Shown here: positions 24,278 to 32,998 of the stretch, piece by piece
Numbering within the stretch: the first letter of the stretch is position 1
Layout: every line of letters starts with the position of its first letter
Assembly: GCA_009377745.1 (NCBI GenBank)
Contig: WHTK01000002.1
Span: 1-46,760 of the forward strand
DNA: 46,760 bases
Source: Dehalococcoidia bacterium
GTDB lineage: Bacteria > Chloroflexota > Dehalococcoidia > DSTF01 > WHTK01
Direction: 5' to 3'
Notes under the pieces: generated by a model
Database searches by the model: none
Told to the model about the DNA's origin: nothing
The model's input: only the letters and a program-made list of their open reading frames with translations
Position numbers and translations under genes: made by a program

Positions 24278-26110
24278 CTATCCGTTGCGCCGGGGCATAT
24301 TGGGGTCGAGCCACTGCAGCCACGAGTCGTCCGGCCAGGAGCGGTTCGTGAACGGCTGGTTGACGTTGTGCAGCCAGGGCCATTCGAACTTCCAGGTCGA
24401 GAAGCGGTGGTTCCCGGGAAGCAGCGGGAACGTCTTGGCCACGTGGCGCTGGACATCTTTGAGGATGGCAACGCGCTTGTTCCAGTCCGGCTCAGTGCGC
24501 TGAGCGACGACGAGAGCGTCAAGCGTCTTGTCGGCCAGGGCGCCGCTCCAGGGGTTTGGCGGGCCGTTGCTGTGGTAGTTGCGGTAGAGCAGGTAGTCCA
24601 CGTCCGTACCGGAAGAGCTGGCCGGGTACTGCATGCCCTTGAACTCCGCCAGGGCGACGATCTTGTCGCCGTAGACCTGGGCGGTGTTGTTGATGCGGTT
24701 GGCCTTGACGATACCGGACTTCGCCCACTCGTCCAGCTGGACGGTCGAGATCTCGGCCGCCGCGGCAGTGGTGCGGGTCTGGTAGTCAAGCTCGATGCCG
24801 TCGGGAAAGCCAGCAGCTATCATGAGCTGCTTGGCCGCCGCCACGTCATACAGGTAGTTCTGAGAACCTTCACCCAGCTCGTTCTTGCGTGGGTCAAGGA
24901 AGTAAGCCTCGTTGAACGGCAAGTGCGTGGTGTAACCAAGCTCCGGCTCGACGCCGGCAGCGCGGAAGGCCGCGACGTTGCTCTCGAGCTCCAGGTAGGC
25001 GTCCCAGGGCATGATCTTGTGCAGAGCAATGCGGACGCGCGGGTCCTTCCAGGGAGAAGTCCCCGCCTCGAGCTTGCCGAAGTTGGAGCGGTTGACCGTC
25101 CAGTTGACGATCTCGTTGGCGATCATGATCGCCTGGGGAGCGTCAGAGCGTAGCCGCAGGGCATCGCGCGCGGCCGGCGTGAAGTCGATCACGTTCTGGG
25201 CGATGAACTGGGCGTAGGCGTTGGATGCCTCCGTGATCAGCGGCCAGTGCCAGCGGTCGATTGGAGGCTTGCCGGCCCAGTACTCGTCATGACGCTTGAA
25301 CTCCCAGGTGACGGACGGCTGGACCTTGTCCATCATGCGCCAGCTGGTGCCGATCATCTGGGTGCCCAGGAGCGTCGGGTTGGCGTTCAGCTCTTTCGGG
25401 ATGATCTTGAAGGCAAAGTTGTAGTCCCACATGCGGGCCATGAAGGGGGCGTAAGGCTCCTTCAGGGTCATGACCATCGTGGTCGAGTCGGGGAACGTCG
25501 CCTTGTCGACGGTTTCCAGGAAGGCGTCCCGGTTGACGCTGAGCGCGATGTAGCGCTCGTAGGTTGTGCGCCAGTCGTCGATGTCCATGACACGGCCGTT
25601 GACTGGCGCGATGGGGTGGAACTTGACGTTAGGACGCAGCTTGAAGGTGTAGGTAACGCCGTCGTTGCCCTGCTCGAAGGAGCGGGCCAGGTGCGGTCGC
25701 AGAGTCTGACCGTCCGGACTGTTTGGGTCGATGCCGGGACCCCGGTTGGGGATGACCAGGTACTCGTAGCCGAAGTCGGTAAAACGGTCGCCGCGACCCT
25801 GGGTCGCGAAGAGCGGGTCCATCGACTCGGTGAGGTCCTGCTCGTTGCGACGAGTGAGAACGCCACCGGACGCTGCCTGGTCGGTCTCAGAACCGAGCTT
25901 CCAGTTGTCCTTGGCGTAGACAACGTTGCCGGCCTTGCGGACACCGCTGGGGTCGATGGTAATTACCTGGTCACCACCGCCGCTACCACCGCCACCGCAC
26001 GCTATGAGAGCAGCGGCACCGGCTCCCGCAGCAGCTCCACTGAGGAACCTCCTACGGGATATAGTCTTCTGCGGATGGGTTGCCAGCCATGATCGGCCGT
26101 TTACAGCCAT
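24278..26110 (-). CDS. Tat-exported family 5 (peptide/nickel-type) substrate-binding lipoprotein
   Basis: 610 residues; ATG at 26110 behind AAGGGGGAGAGT. A twin-arginine signal (ISRRRFLSGAAAGAGAAAL) ends in a lipobox (LIACGGGG), so the folded protein is exported and lipid-anchored. The mature part follows the SBP_bac_5 layout: GGVLTRRNEQDLTESMDPLF, YTFKLRPNVKFHPIAPVNGR, then TFPDSTTMVMTLKEPYAPFM and WKDPRVRIALHKIMPWDAYL. The usual length is 500-600 residues. The C-terminus is PNMPRRNG, shared with the remnant at 21609. Given permeases without a binding protein on the neighbouring strand, this is their likely partner, though it is expressed separately and convergent with them. Confidence 0.9.
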   Translation of the reverse strand: MAVNGRSWLATHPQKTISRRRFLSGAAAGAGAAALIACGGGGSGGGDQVITIDPSGVRKAGNVVYAKDNWKLGSETDQAASGGVLTRRNEQDLTESMDPLFATQGRGDRFTDFGYEYLVIPNRGPGIDPNSPDGQTLRPHLARSFEQGNDGVTYTFKLRPNVKFHPIAPVNGRVMDIDDWRTTYERYIALSVNRDAFLETVDKATFPDSTTMVMTLKEPYAPFMARMWDYNFAFKIIPKELNANPTLLGTQMIGTSWRMMDKVQPSVTWEFKRHDEYWAGKPPIDRWHWPLITEASNAYAQFIAQNVIDFTPAARDALRLRSDAPQAIMIANEIVNWTVNRSNFGKLEAGTSPWKDPRVRIALHKIMPWDAYLELESNVAAFRAAGVEPELGYTTHLPFNEAYFLDPRKNELGEGSQNYLYDVAAAKQLMIAAGFPDGIELDYQTRTTAAAAEISTVQLDEWAKSGIVKANRINNTAQVYGDKIVALAEFKGMQYPASSSGTDVDYLLYRNYHSNGPPNPWSGALADKTLDALVVAQRTEPDWNKRVAILKDVQRHVAKTFPLLPGNHRFSTWKFEWPWLHNVNQPFTNRSWPDDSWLQWLDPNMPRRNG

Positions 26111-26259
26111 ACTCTCCCCCTTTCACTAATCAGGAAGCGATATTTCGCCCGTCGGTCCCAGCAGGCCGGCTCAGGCGTTTGGCTCAGCGTAATGTCTCTT
26201 AGGCTTCTAAATCAATAGGTAAATACGAGTACAGATACGGCTTGACCGGGCTTGGAGCC

Positions 26260-27447
26260 TCAATCCTCGCGGGCGCGGAAGAGCAGCGTGATGTTCATAC
26301 GCCGGTCCTCAAAGCCATCGCGGAACTGGAAGGGCTCTGACTTATGCAGGAGCGTCGACTTGAACATGACCGCCCGGTTGCAGCGATAGGGCGCTACGAC
26401 CTGCTTCGCCTCCGCCAGATAGGCTGCCATGCGGGCCTGGACCTCCGGGTCGTCCTTATAGACGTTGACGCTCCAGTCCCAGTCCGGCGAACTCTCCCTA
26501 TCGTACATGACAAGGCCGCCGTGGCCTTCCATGGTCTGGTTGGCGCTATCGGCTGTGATCCAGAAGTTGATCGTCACGGAGCCCTCGTCGAAGTGGGCGC
26601 GGACGCCATCGCTGCGACTGTCGTAGCGATAAGCCCAGATGTTACTCAGCGGCCGGTCTTCGAGGACGTGGGGCAGGCGCTGCCGCAGTTCGGCGGCGAG
26701 CTGGAAGATCAGGCTACAGCTGAAGCCATCCGCCATGTAGGAGCCGACGAAGTTGGCGGGGCTGTGCGTAAAGAAGACGGTCGATTCTAGAAGGAAGCGC
26801 CGTAGCCCTGCCAGCGCCTCCTCCGAGAGGAGATCATCGATGGTGACGATAGGGGCGACGGCGAACTGCTGCTCCAGGGCCGCGAAGTCGAGGGCTTGAT
26901 TGATGGCCGGTCCGGCGAGGGCAGGGGTGTCCGTGTAGTAGATGACCTTGTCGTAGTAGCCGCCGAAGGCACGGACCTGCTCCTCGCTCAGCCGCGTTGA
27001 CGGGCCGCGATTGGGGTTGGATTCGAGCTGAGCCAGCAAGGCGCGGTAGAGGTCGATCAGGCAGCTGAAGCTGGGCGAGACGCGGCCAAGCTGGATCAGG
27101 TAGGCCAGCTGATCGATGCGGTCCGCCAGCTTGAACGTGGTGGCGAAGGCGGGCGGCAGCGGGCCTTCGGGTACGAAGCCGGGACTGAAAGCGGCGAGCC
27201 GAGACTGCGGCACCGCGCGCTGGCGGAGGAACATGCCCTGGAAGACCTGCTGCGCTTCGTCATAGCGGTCCAGCGCGAGGTAGGCGATGCCGAGGTTGTT
27301 CTCGGCCGCGGGGTACTCGCTGGCGATCTCCAGGGCGCCACGGTAAGAAGCGACGGCTTCCTCATAGGCGCCGGCCTGGAGGTGAGCGTCGCCCTGGCGC
27401 TTGAGGCCCTGGACCCGGACGACCAGGGCGTCGGTCTCGTTCGCCAT
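26260..27447 (-). CDS. TPR and 2OG-Fe(II) oxygenase-like fusion protein
   Basis: 395 residues from the ATG at 27447. Residues 15-80 hold two TPR units (QGDAHLQAGAYEEAVASYRG and NLGIAYLALDRYDEAQQVF). The C-terminal half has a jelly-roll oxygenase pattern: WAYRYDSRSDGVRAHFDEGS with His285 and Asp287, then TINFWITAD, HGGLVMYD, and the late LLHKSEPF with His368 and an Arg at 382/383 for 2-oxoglutarate. Such enzymes hydroxylate proteins or small molecules. The link to TPR helices suggests a protein partner, and relatives with this layout occur beside glycan and secretion genes. No substrate is indicated here. The preceding intergenic stretch 26111-26259 shows no clear promoter. Confidence 0.8.
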   Translation of the reverse strand: MANETDALVVRVQGLKRQGDAHLQAGAYEEAVASYRGALEIASEYPAAENNLGIAYLALDRYDEAQQVFQGMFLRQRAVPQSRLAAFSPGFVPEGPLPPAFATTFKLADRIDQLAYLIQLGRVSPSFSCLIDLYRALLAQLESNPNRGPSTRLSEEQVRAFGGYYDKVIYYTDTPALAGPAINQALDFAALEQQFAVAPIVTIDDLLSEEALAGLRRFLLESTVFFTHSPANFVGSYMADGFSCSLIFQLAAELRQRLPHVLEDRPLSNIWAYRYDSRSDGVRAHFDEGSVTINFWITADSANQTMEGHGGLVMYDRESSPDWDWSVNVYKDDPEVQARMAAYLAEAKQVVAPYRCNRAVMFKSTLLHKSEPFQFRDGFEDRRMNITLLFRARED

Positions 27448-27543
27448 AACCTCTCAAATATACGACTCGACAGCAGCATGTCGAAACTCATCCCAGCTTG
27501 CCTTCAAGAGCCGCTGGGTAGCGGATTAGTCAACGCCTCACTT

Positions 27544-27580
27544 GCCCGCATGCCCGTTTGCCCGCATGCCCGTTTGCCCG
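27544..27580. repeat. 8-bp tandem array, 4.6 units of GCCCGYNT
   Basis: GCCCGCAT, GCCCGTTT, GCCCGCAT, GCCCGTTT and GCCCG follow directly on one another, an alternating 16-base pattern. The core and period match the arrays at 8159 and 20198. It lies 24 bases after the stop side of the next gene. Confidence 0.85.
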
Positions 27581-27604
27581 GGGGTAGGGGCTGGGGCGGG
27601 GCCG

Positions 27605-28567
27605 TCAGTCGAAGCTGATGACCGGGTTCTTCGGCGGCTTGCCCTCCAGCACGCGCACCACCTCTTCGGCAGCGCCACACTCGCCTCGGGATGAAGCTTC
27701 GACCGTGACGGCGCCGATGTGGGGCGAGAAGATGACGTTATCGACGTGGAGCAGCGGGTGATCGCCCCGCAGCGGCTCGTCGGCCACCACATCGACGGCG
27801 GCGGCGGCGATCGTCTTGTTGTTGAGGGCGCGGTAGAGCGCGTCCTCATCGATGATGCCACCACGGGCGGCGTTGATGATGTACGCGGTGGGCTTCATCA
27901 GGGCCAGCTCACGGTCGCCGATCATGCCCTTGGTCTCGGCATTGAGCGGGCAATGGATCGTGACGAGGTCGGATGCGGCCAGCAGCTCATCCAACGGCAC
28001 GCGCTGGCCGCCGAGCGACGTCACCGGCGCGTCCAGGATATAAGGGTCGGTGGCGAGGAAGTCCATCTCGAAGGCGCGGGCCCGCAGCGCCACGCGGGTG
28101 CCGATGTTGCCAAAGCCAACGATGCCCAGGGTCTTGCCGGCCAGCTCCGTGCCGAGGAACTGCATATAGTCAGCCCAGCGCCCCTCGCGGACGGCGCGGT
28201 TGGCGTCCATGGTGTGGCGCACCAGGGCAATCATCTGGCCGAAGACCAGCTCCGCGACCGAGACGGAGTTGCTGCCGGGCATGTTGGTGACCCAGACGCG
28301 GTGCTCCTTGCAGGCGTCGAGGTCAACGCGGCTGGGGTCGACGCCGACGCCGGTGCGGGCGATCAGCTTGAGACGGCCATTGCTCAGCTCCAGGTGCTCG
28401 CGGGTGATCTTGCCCTTGCGGCTGATGACGGCGTCGACCTGCGGCGCTTCGATTTCCCACTGTTCCGGCTCGACCCAGGGGTCGACGGAGACGATATCGA
28501 CGCGTTCAGCCAGCCAATCGAGGACATCCTGAGGAAAGCGCTCCACCAATACTCGGCCTAAGGACAT
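27605..28567 (-). CDS. D-2-hydroxyacid dehydrogenase, phosphoglycerate dehydrogenase-like
   Basis: 320 residues; ATG at 28567 behind GGGAGGGTGATC. A longer frame to 28711 is ruled out by this ribosome site and by its composition. The NAD site is KTLGIVGFGNIGTRVALRA (GxGxxG near 150), followed by the Asp of LATDPYI. Catalytic residues expected of the family are Arg in INAARGGIIDEDAL, Glu in VVADEPLRGDHPL and His in FSPHIGAVTVEA, all present. GVGVDPSRVDLDACKEHRVWV lies in the substrate domain. The enzyme interconverts a 2-oxo acid and a D-2-hydroxy acid; the ACT or ASB regulatory tail of true SerA is absent. It stands alone, divergent from the molybdenum hydroxylase. Confidence 0.9.
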   Translation of the reverse strand: MSLGRVLVERFPQDVLDWLAERVDIVSVDPWVEPEQWEIEAPQVDAVISRKGKITREHLELSNGRLKLIARTGVGVDPSRVDLDACKEHRVWVTNMPGSNSVSVAELVFGQMIALVRHTMDANRAVREGRWADYMQFLGTELAGKTLGIVGFGNIGTRVALRARAFEMDFLATDPYILDAPVTSLGGQRVPLDELLAASDLVTIHCPLNAETKGMIGDRELALMKPTAYIINAARGGIIDEDALYRALNNKTIAAAAVDVVADEPLRGDHPLLHVDNVIFSPHIGAVTVEASSRGECGAAEEVVRVLEGKPPKNPVISFD

Positions 28568-28701
28568 CTGATCACCCTCCCTTAATTGCTGGGATGATTG
28601 TGCTTGAGCGCGGCCGGTCAGGACAAGCGCCGATTGAGGCCTTGCGTCATTGCTAGGCCAGCGAGGCGGCGGTAGGATTAGCCCGCAGCCAAGGAGGGGA
28701 C

Positions 28702-30966
28702 ATGACGGCATATCGAGTCGTTGGGACGGCGCTGCCGCGCTACTTCGGCGAGGGCGCGGACAAGGTCACGGGGCAGGCCAAATACACCGCCGACATCGCC
28801 CTGCCGGGGACATTGCGCGGCAAGCTACTGCACAGCCCTTATGCCCACGCGCGCATCGTCCGCATCGATACGGCAGCGGCGAGGGCTCTGCCGGGCGTGC
28901 ACGCCGTGATCACCGGCGCCGATACGGGGCAGAACTTCTACGGCCGCGGCGTGCGTGACGTACCGCTGCTGGCTCGAGAGCGTGTGCGCTACGCCGGCGA
29001 GCGGGTCGCGGCGGTGGCCGCCGACGACGAGGATATCGCCAAGCAGGCGCTGGACCTGATCGAGGTTGAGTATGAGGAGTTGCCGGCCGTCTTCGGCGTG
29101 GAGGAGGCGCTGACGGCAGAGGCGCCCCTGCTGCATCCCGATTTCAACAGCTATCGCGGCGTGCGGCCGGGGCCGGCTCAGCCCGGCGTGCGCGGCGTCT
29201 TCGAGCAGGAAGCGGCCTCCAACGCCTACGGCCACCAGGTCATCGAGCGCGGCGACCTGGAGAAGGGTTTCGCGGAAGCGGACCTCGTGATCGAGAACAC
29301 CTACGTGACGCAGCGGGTTCACCAGGCTTACCTGGAGCCGCATACGGTGCTGATCCACGTCGATGGCGATGACGTGCACGCCTGGGGGTCGAGCAAAGCG
29401 CCCTTCGGTATGCGCGACTCGCTGGCAGCGGCCGTGGGCCTGGAGCCGGAACGGATCGTCGTCCACCCGACGCTGGTCGGCGGCGACTTCGGCGGCAAGG
29501 GGGCGCCGCTGGACGCGCCGGTCTGCTACCTGCTGGCGAAAGCGACGGGGTGCCCGGTGCTGATGGAGCTCGACTACCTGGAGGAGTTCATGTCCGGCAA
29601 CCCCCGCCACGCGACGCTGACGCGGCTGAAGACGGGCGTGAAGCAGGACGGCGCCCTGACGGCGCACTCGGTTGAATACCTGGTGAACTGTGGCGCCTAC
29701 GCCGGCTACAAGCCCGGTGGCATGATCGGCGGCGCGAACCAGGCGGCGGGCATCTACAAAGTGCCGAACTGCCGCATCGAGACGGCGCACGTCTATACGA
29801 ACACGGTGCCGGGCGGCTACATGCGCGGCCCGGGCGAGCCACAGGGCATCTTCGCCATCGAATCGCACATGGACGAGATCGCCCACCGGCTGGGCATCGA
29901 CCCGCTGGAGCTGCGGCTGCGCAACCTGATCGAAGACGGCGACGAAATGCCGGCCGGCGAGCGCCTGCAGGACGTCAAGGCCAGGGAGACGCTGCAGGCA
30001 TCGGTTGATGCGTCCGGCTACGGCGCGACGAAAGCCCTGCGCGTCGGGCGCGGTATCGCGATGGGCGAACGTCCTCCCGGCGGCGGCGAGGGCAACGCGG
30101 CCGTGACCTTCCAGCCGGACGGCAGGATCATCCTCGGCACGCCGATCTACGATCAGGGTGTCGGCACCTACACGGTCCTGCGGCAGATCGTGGCCGAGGA
30201 GCTACAGGTGTCGCCGGAGCGGATCACGCTGGAGATCTGGGACACAACGGCGGTGGCGTCCGACTCCGGCCTGGCCGGCAGCCGCGGCACCCACCTACAG
30301 ACCACGGTCTCGACTCAAGCGGCGCGGGAAGCGATCAAGGCGCTGCTTGCTCACGCCGCCGAAACGCTGGGCTGCCCTGAGGACGTGCTCAGCTTTCGCG
30401 GCGAGGAGATCCGCCGCGGCGACATCGAGGAGAGCATGCCGTGGCCGGACCTGCTGACGCGGAGCGGCAAGAGCATCAGCGGCCAGGGACACTACACCTC
30501 GCAGGGGCGCTCTCACGTCACGTCGTTCACGGCCCAGATCGCGGAGGTATCGGTGGACGAGGAGACGGGTGCGGTGAAGCTGCTGCGCTTCACCACAGCC
30601 CACGACGTCGGCCAGGTGATCAACCCCATGTCGCATCAAGGGCAGATCAACGGCGGCGTCATGCAGGGCATCGGCTACGCGCTGATGGAGGAGCTACGGG
30701 TAGAAGACGGACGCGTGACCAGCCTCTCCTTCGGCGACTACAAGATACCGACGATCCGCGATATACCGGAGCTCCAGACGGCGCTGATCGAGTCGCAGAG
30801 CGGCGTCGGGCCCTACCAGATCAAGGGCATCGGTGAGACGCCCCTGGGACCAGTGGCGGCGGCGATCGCCAACGCCGTCGAAGACGCGGTGGGCGTGCGC
30901 ATCCGCGACCTGCCGATCACGGCGGAGAAAGTCTACGCGGCGCTCAAGACGCAGAAGCAAGGCTGA
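28702..30966 (+). CDS. Xanthine dehydrogenase-family molybdopterin-binding large subunit
   Basis: 754 residues; ATG at 28702 with AAGGAGGGG upstream. The N-terminal third has GEGADKVTGQAKYTADI and VRYAGERVAAVAADD. Molybdopterin-binding segments follow: HTVLIHVDGDDVHAWGSSKAPF, VGGDFGGKGAPLDAPVC, NPMSHQGQINGGVMQGIGYA. The active-site Glu is Glu712 in IKGIGETPLGP. In place of the AYR of CO dehydrogenase-like enzymes stands MRGPGEPQGIFAIE. The enzyme hydroxylates a heterocycle, aldehyde or similar. The FAD subunit and the 2Fe-2S subunit normally encoded beside it are absent: the neighbours are a divergent dehydrogenase and a cupin. So electron transfer must involve subunits encoded elsewhere. Confidence 0.88.
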   Translation: MTAYRVVGTALPRYFGEGADKVTGQAKYTADIALPGTLRGKLLHSPYAHARIVRIDTAAARALPGVHAVITGADTGQNFYGRGVRDVPLLARERVRYAGERVAAVAADDEDIAKQALDLIEVEYEELPAVFGVEEALTAEAPLLHPDFNSYRGVRPGPAQPGVRGVFEQEAASNAYGHQVIERGDLEKGFAEADLVIENTYVTQRVHQAYLEPHTVLIHVDGDDVHAWGSSKAPFGMRDSLAAAVGLEPERIVVHPTLVGGDFGGKGAPLDAPVCYLLAKATGCPVLMELDYLEEFMSGNPRHATLTRLKTGVKQDGALTAHSVEYLVNCGAYAGYKPGGMIGGANQAAGIYKVPNCRIETAHVYTNTVPGGYMRGPGEPQGIFAIESHMDEIAHRLGIDPLELRLRNLIEDGDEMPAGERLQDVKARETLQASVDASGYGATKALRVGRGIAMGERPPGGGEGNAAVTFQPDGRIILGTPIYDQGVGTYTVLRQIVAEELQVSPERITLEIWDTTAVASDSGLAGSRGTHLQTTVSTQAAREAIKALLAHAAETLGCPEDVLSFRGEEIRRGDIEESMPWPDLLTRSGKSISGQGHYTSQGRSHVTSFTAQIAEVSVDEETGAVKLLRFTTAHDVGQVINPMSHQGQINGGVMQGIGYALMEELRVEDGRVTSLSFGDYKIPTIRDIPELQTALIESQSGVGPYQIKGIGETPLGPVAAAIANAVEDAVGVRIRDLPITAEKVYAALKTQKQG

Positions 30967-30978
30967 GAGGAGAAAACG

Positions 30979-31401
30979 ATGACGACGACCAACAAGACAG
31001 CAGCGAAGGTTTTCACCTACGTCAACGAGGAGATCCTGGCCGGCACGGGCGATTGCGTGCTGCCCGGCTCGGGCGAGCTCTCCGGCGTGGTCAAGCGCTA
31101 CGCGGAGGGCGGCGAGAACAAGATGCACTGCCACCCGACCGAAGACCACACCTTCTTCGTCCTCGAAGGCAAGGCGACCTTCCGGATCGATAGCGACGAA
31201 AACCTGGTCGTCGTCGGGGAGCGCGAAGGCGTCTATCTGCCGAAGGGCACGAACTACTGGTTCCTCAGCTCCGGCGAAAAGAAGCTGATCATGATCCGGG
31301 TCGGGACGGAGCAGGGTTCAGACCGGATCATTGACGGTGAGATCGTCAAGAGCACGCGCGCCACCGCCGACAGGGCGCCGGTTCGAGAGCTGCCCTTCTA
31401 A
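30979..31401 (+). CDS. Single-domain cupin linked to the molybdenum hydroxylase gene
   Basis: 140 residues, ATG at 30979, 12 bases after the hydroxylase stop with GAGAGGAG between, so the two are co-transcribed. Cupin motif 1 is NKMHCHPTEDHTFFVLEGKA with His-Cys-His and Glu as likely metal ligands. Motif 2 is YLPKGTNYWFLSSGEKKL. The C-terminal 25 residues are extended and Thr/Arg-rich. It resembles the cupin at 3819-4220. Its place after an oxidase subunit suggests a further step on the hydroxylated product, for example isomerisation or ring oxygenation, but nothing in the sequence names it. Confidence 0.85.
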   Translation: MTTTNKTAAKVFTYVNEEILAGTGDCVLPGSGELSGVVKRYAEGGENKMHCHPTEDHTFFVLEGKATFRIDSDENLVVVGEREGVYLPKGTNYWFLSSGEKKLIMIRVGTEQGSDRIIDGEIVKSTRATADRAPVRELPF

Positions 31402-31465
31402 GCAGCAGCCCTGACGCGTCAGACCAGCCTGCGAGTACGTCGAGTGGACAATAACCGGCAACCCG

Positions 31466-32998
31466 CTAACCAAGCAGGCCTTCGCGGATGCCGCGGACGC
31501 CGGCTTCGGTGCGAGAGGCGGCATTCATCTTAGAGAGGATGTTGCCGACGTGCTTGTTGACGGTATAGATGCTGATGCCCAGCGTCTCCGCGATCTGCTT
31601 ATCGGCAGAGCCTTCCGCGACGAGGTGGAGGATGGTCAGCTCGCGGTAAGTGAGGCCGTAGGGGTTGGTCTTGATCCGCTGCTCCACCTTCTGGTCCAGC
31701 TCATCGCGGTAGCGGCGGCGCTCCGTCTCGCCTTCATGCCACTTCATCGCCGTGAAATCGCGCAGTATCAGCAGCACCTCTTCGTCACTGAAGGGCATAC
31801 AACGCGCCTCGTAGAAACGGGAGTCGTGGCCGGCTGCAACCTCGAACTCGACGCGTTGGAGCTGGCCGGTGCGCAGGGCGGCCTGCGTCAGGCGCCGGGT
31901 TGAATTAGAGAAGGCAGCCGGCAGAAGGGCGCGGATGTTCTGACCGATGAGGCCCTTGCCCGACGGCAGCACGTCGCGGACTTCCTCACCGGGGACGAAA
32001 TCGAGGATGACCCCATCGGCGCTCAGACGCAGCAGGGTATCGGGCATCGTGTCGAGCAAGGCCCGGCGATACTGCTCGCTGAGGCGTAAGGCCTCCTGGG
32101 CTTCGATGCGGGCGGTGATGTCGCGGGTCTGGGAGACCACGGCCGAAAGCTGATGCTCCTCGTCGAAGAGAGGGAACTGCCGCACCTCGACCCAGGCGAC
32201 GCTGCCATCGGGGCGGCGGATCCTCAGCGCAATGGGGTCCTCGGAGCCGGACATCGTATAGGCCTCGGCCATGGCAACGTCATCCTCATGCACCACCTTG
32301 AACGGCAGGCTGGGATCGACGTGAAAGGCTTCTTCGCGATAACCGGTCAGGGCGACGACGGATGGGCTGATGTATTCGACGCCGCGGCTGGGCTGAAGGC
32401 GAAAGTAGGCAAGGACATCTTTGGAGCTTTCTACAAGCAGGCGCATTCGGGTCTCGCTACGGCGCAGGGCTTCCCAGCGTTGGTAGCGTTCCAGCTCAGC
32501 GGCGACACGAGGCGCGACACCATCAACCAGTGTGATCAGGCTGCTCAGGTCGTTGCGGGGCATGTCGTCCACTATGGAAAGCGTGCCCAGGATGTCGCCG
32601 GACTCTGAGCGCAGCGCAATGGCTACACAGAGCTCCGCATGCACGGCCGCAAGCCAGGGAAAGTCAGGGAACGTGTTGGCCACCGCGTGGTTGTAGCTGA
32701 CGAGACCGCCGCCAACCACCTCATTGCAGGGAGTGCCGGCCAGGGAATACTCGCCCAGGTCGATGGCTTTGCCGTCCAGGCAAGCGGATAGACAGCGGGC
32801 TTTCTCCACATCGAGAAGCAGCTCAGAGACGACTGCCGCCCTGACGCCACCGTAAGTGGTTAGGGCCAGGGTAAGGCTGCGGAAGAAGGCTTCCTCAACA
32901 TACGGCGCCGTGGCGGTGAGGACCCCGAGCACAGCGCCATCCTGCTCAGAGTCGATGTCATTGGCGGTAGTAAGGGCCGCCCGTGGCTTCTCGGGCAT
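31466..32998 (-). CDS. GAF-PAS-PAS-LuxR transcription regulator
   Basis: 510 residues from the ATG at 32998, which lies inside the end of the kinase gene. A GAF-like domain occupies about 25-175 (CLSACLDGKAIDLGEYSLAG, CNEVVGGG, LGTLSIVDD). Two PAS domains follow: 182-305 (YISPSVVALTGYREEAF, DITARIEAQEALRLSE) and 310-425 (YRRALLDTMPDTLLRLSADG). A short coiled link leads to a LuxR-type HTH at about 445-510: LTYRELTILHLVAEGSADKQIAETLGISIYTVNKHVGNIL. There is no receiver domain. The protein probably senses a ligand or redox state directly through GAF/PAS and binds DNA with its tail. Overlap with the kinase means equal production of both. Confidence 0.88.
   Translation of the reverse strand: MPEKPRAALTTANDIDSEQDGAVLGVLTATAPYVEEAFFRSLTLALTTYGGVRAAVVSELLLDVEKARCLSACLDGKAIDLGEYSLAGTPCNEVVGGGLVSYNHAVANTFPDFPWLAAVHAELCVAIALRSESGDILGTLSIVDDMPRNDLSSLITLVDGVAPRVAAELERYQRWEALRRSETRMRLLVESSKDVLAYFRLQPSRGVEYISPSVVALTGYREEAFHVDPSLPFKVVHEDDVAMAEAYTMSGSEDPIALRIRRPDGSVAWVEVRQFPLFDEEHQLSAVVSQTRDITARIEAQEALRLSEQYRRALLDTMPDTLLRLSADGVILDFVPGEEVRDVLPSGKGLIGQNIRALLPAAFSNSTRRLTQAALRTGQLQRVEFEVAAGHDSRFYEARCMPFSDEEVLLILRDFTAMKWHEGETERRRYRDELDQKVEQRIKTNPYGLTYRELTILHLVAEGSADKQIAETLGISIYTVNKHVGNILSKMNAASRTEAGVRGIREGLLG

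Noticed and set aside
24103..24789. 228-codon minus-strand frame Thr/Arg/Ser-rich
   Set aside because: Other frame of the binding-protein gene running through its terminator.
24368..26092. Long plus-strand frames opposite the binding-protein gene
   Set aside because: Complement of a recognised family; no start signals.
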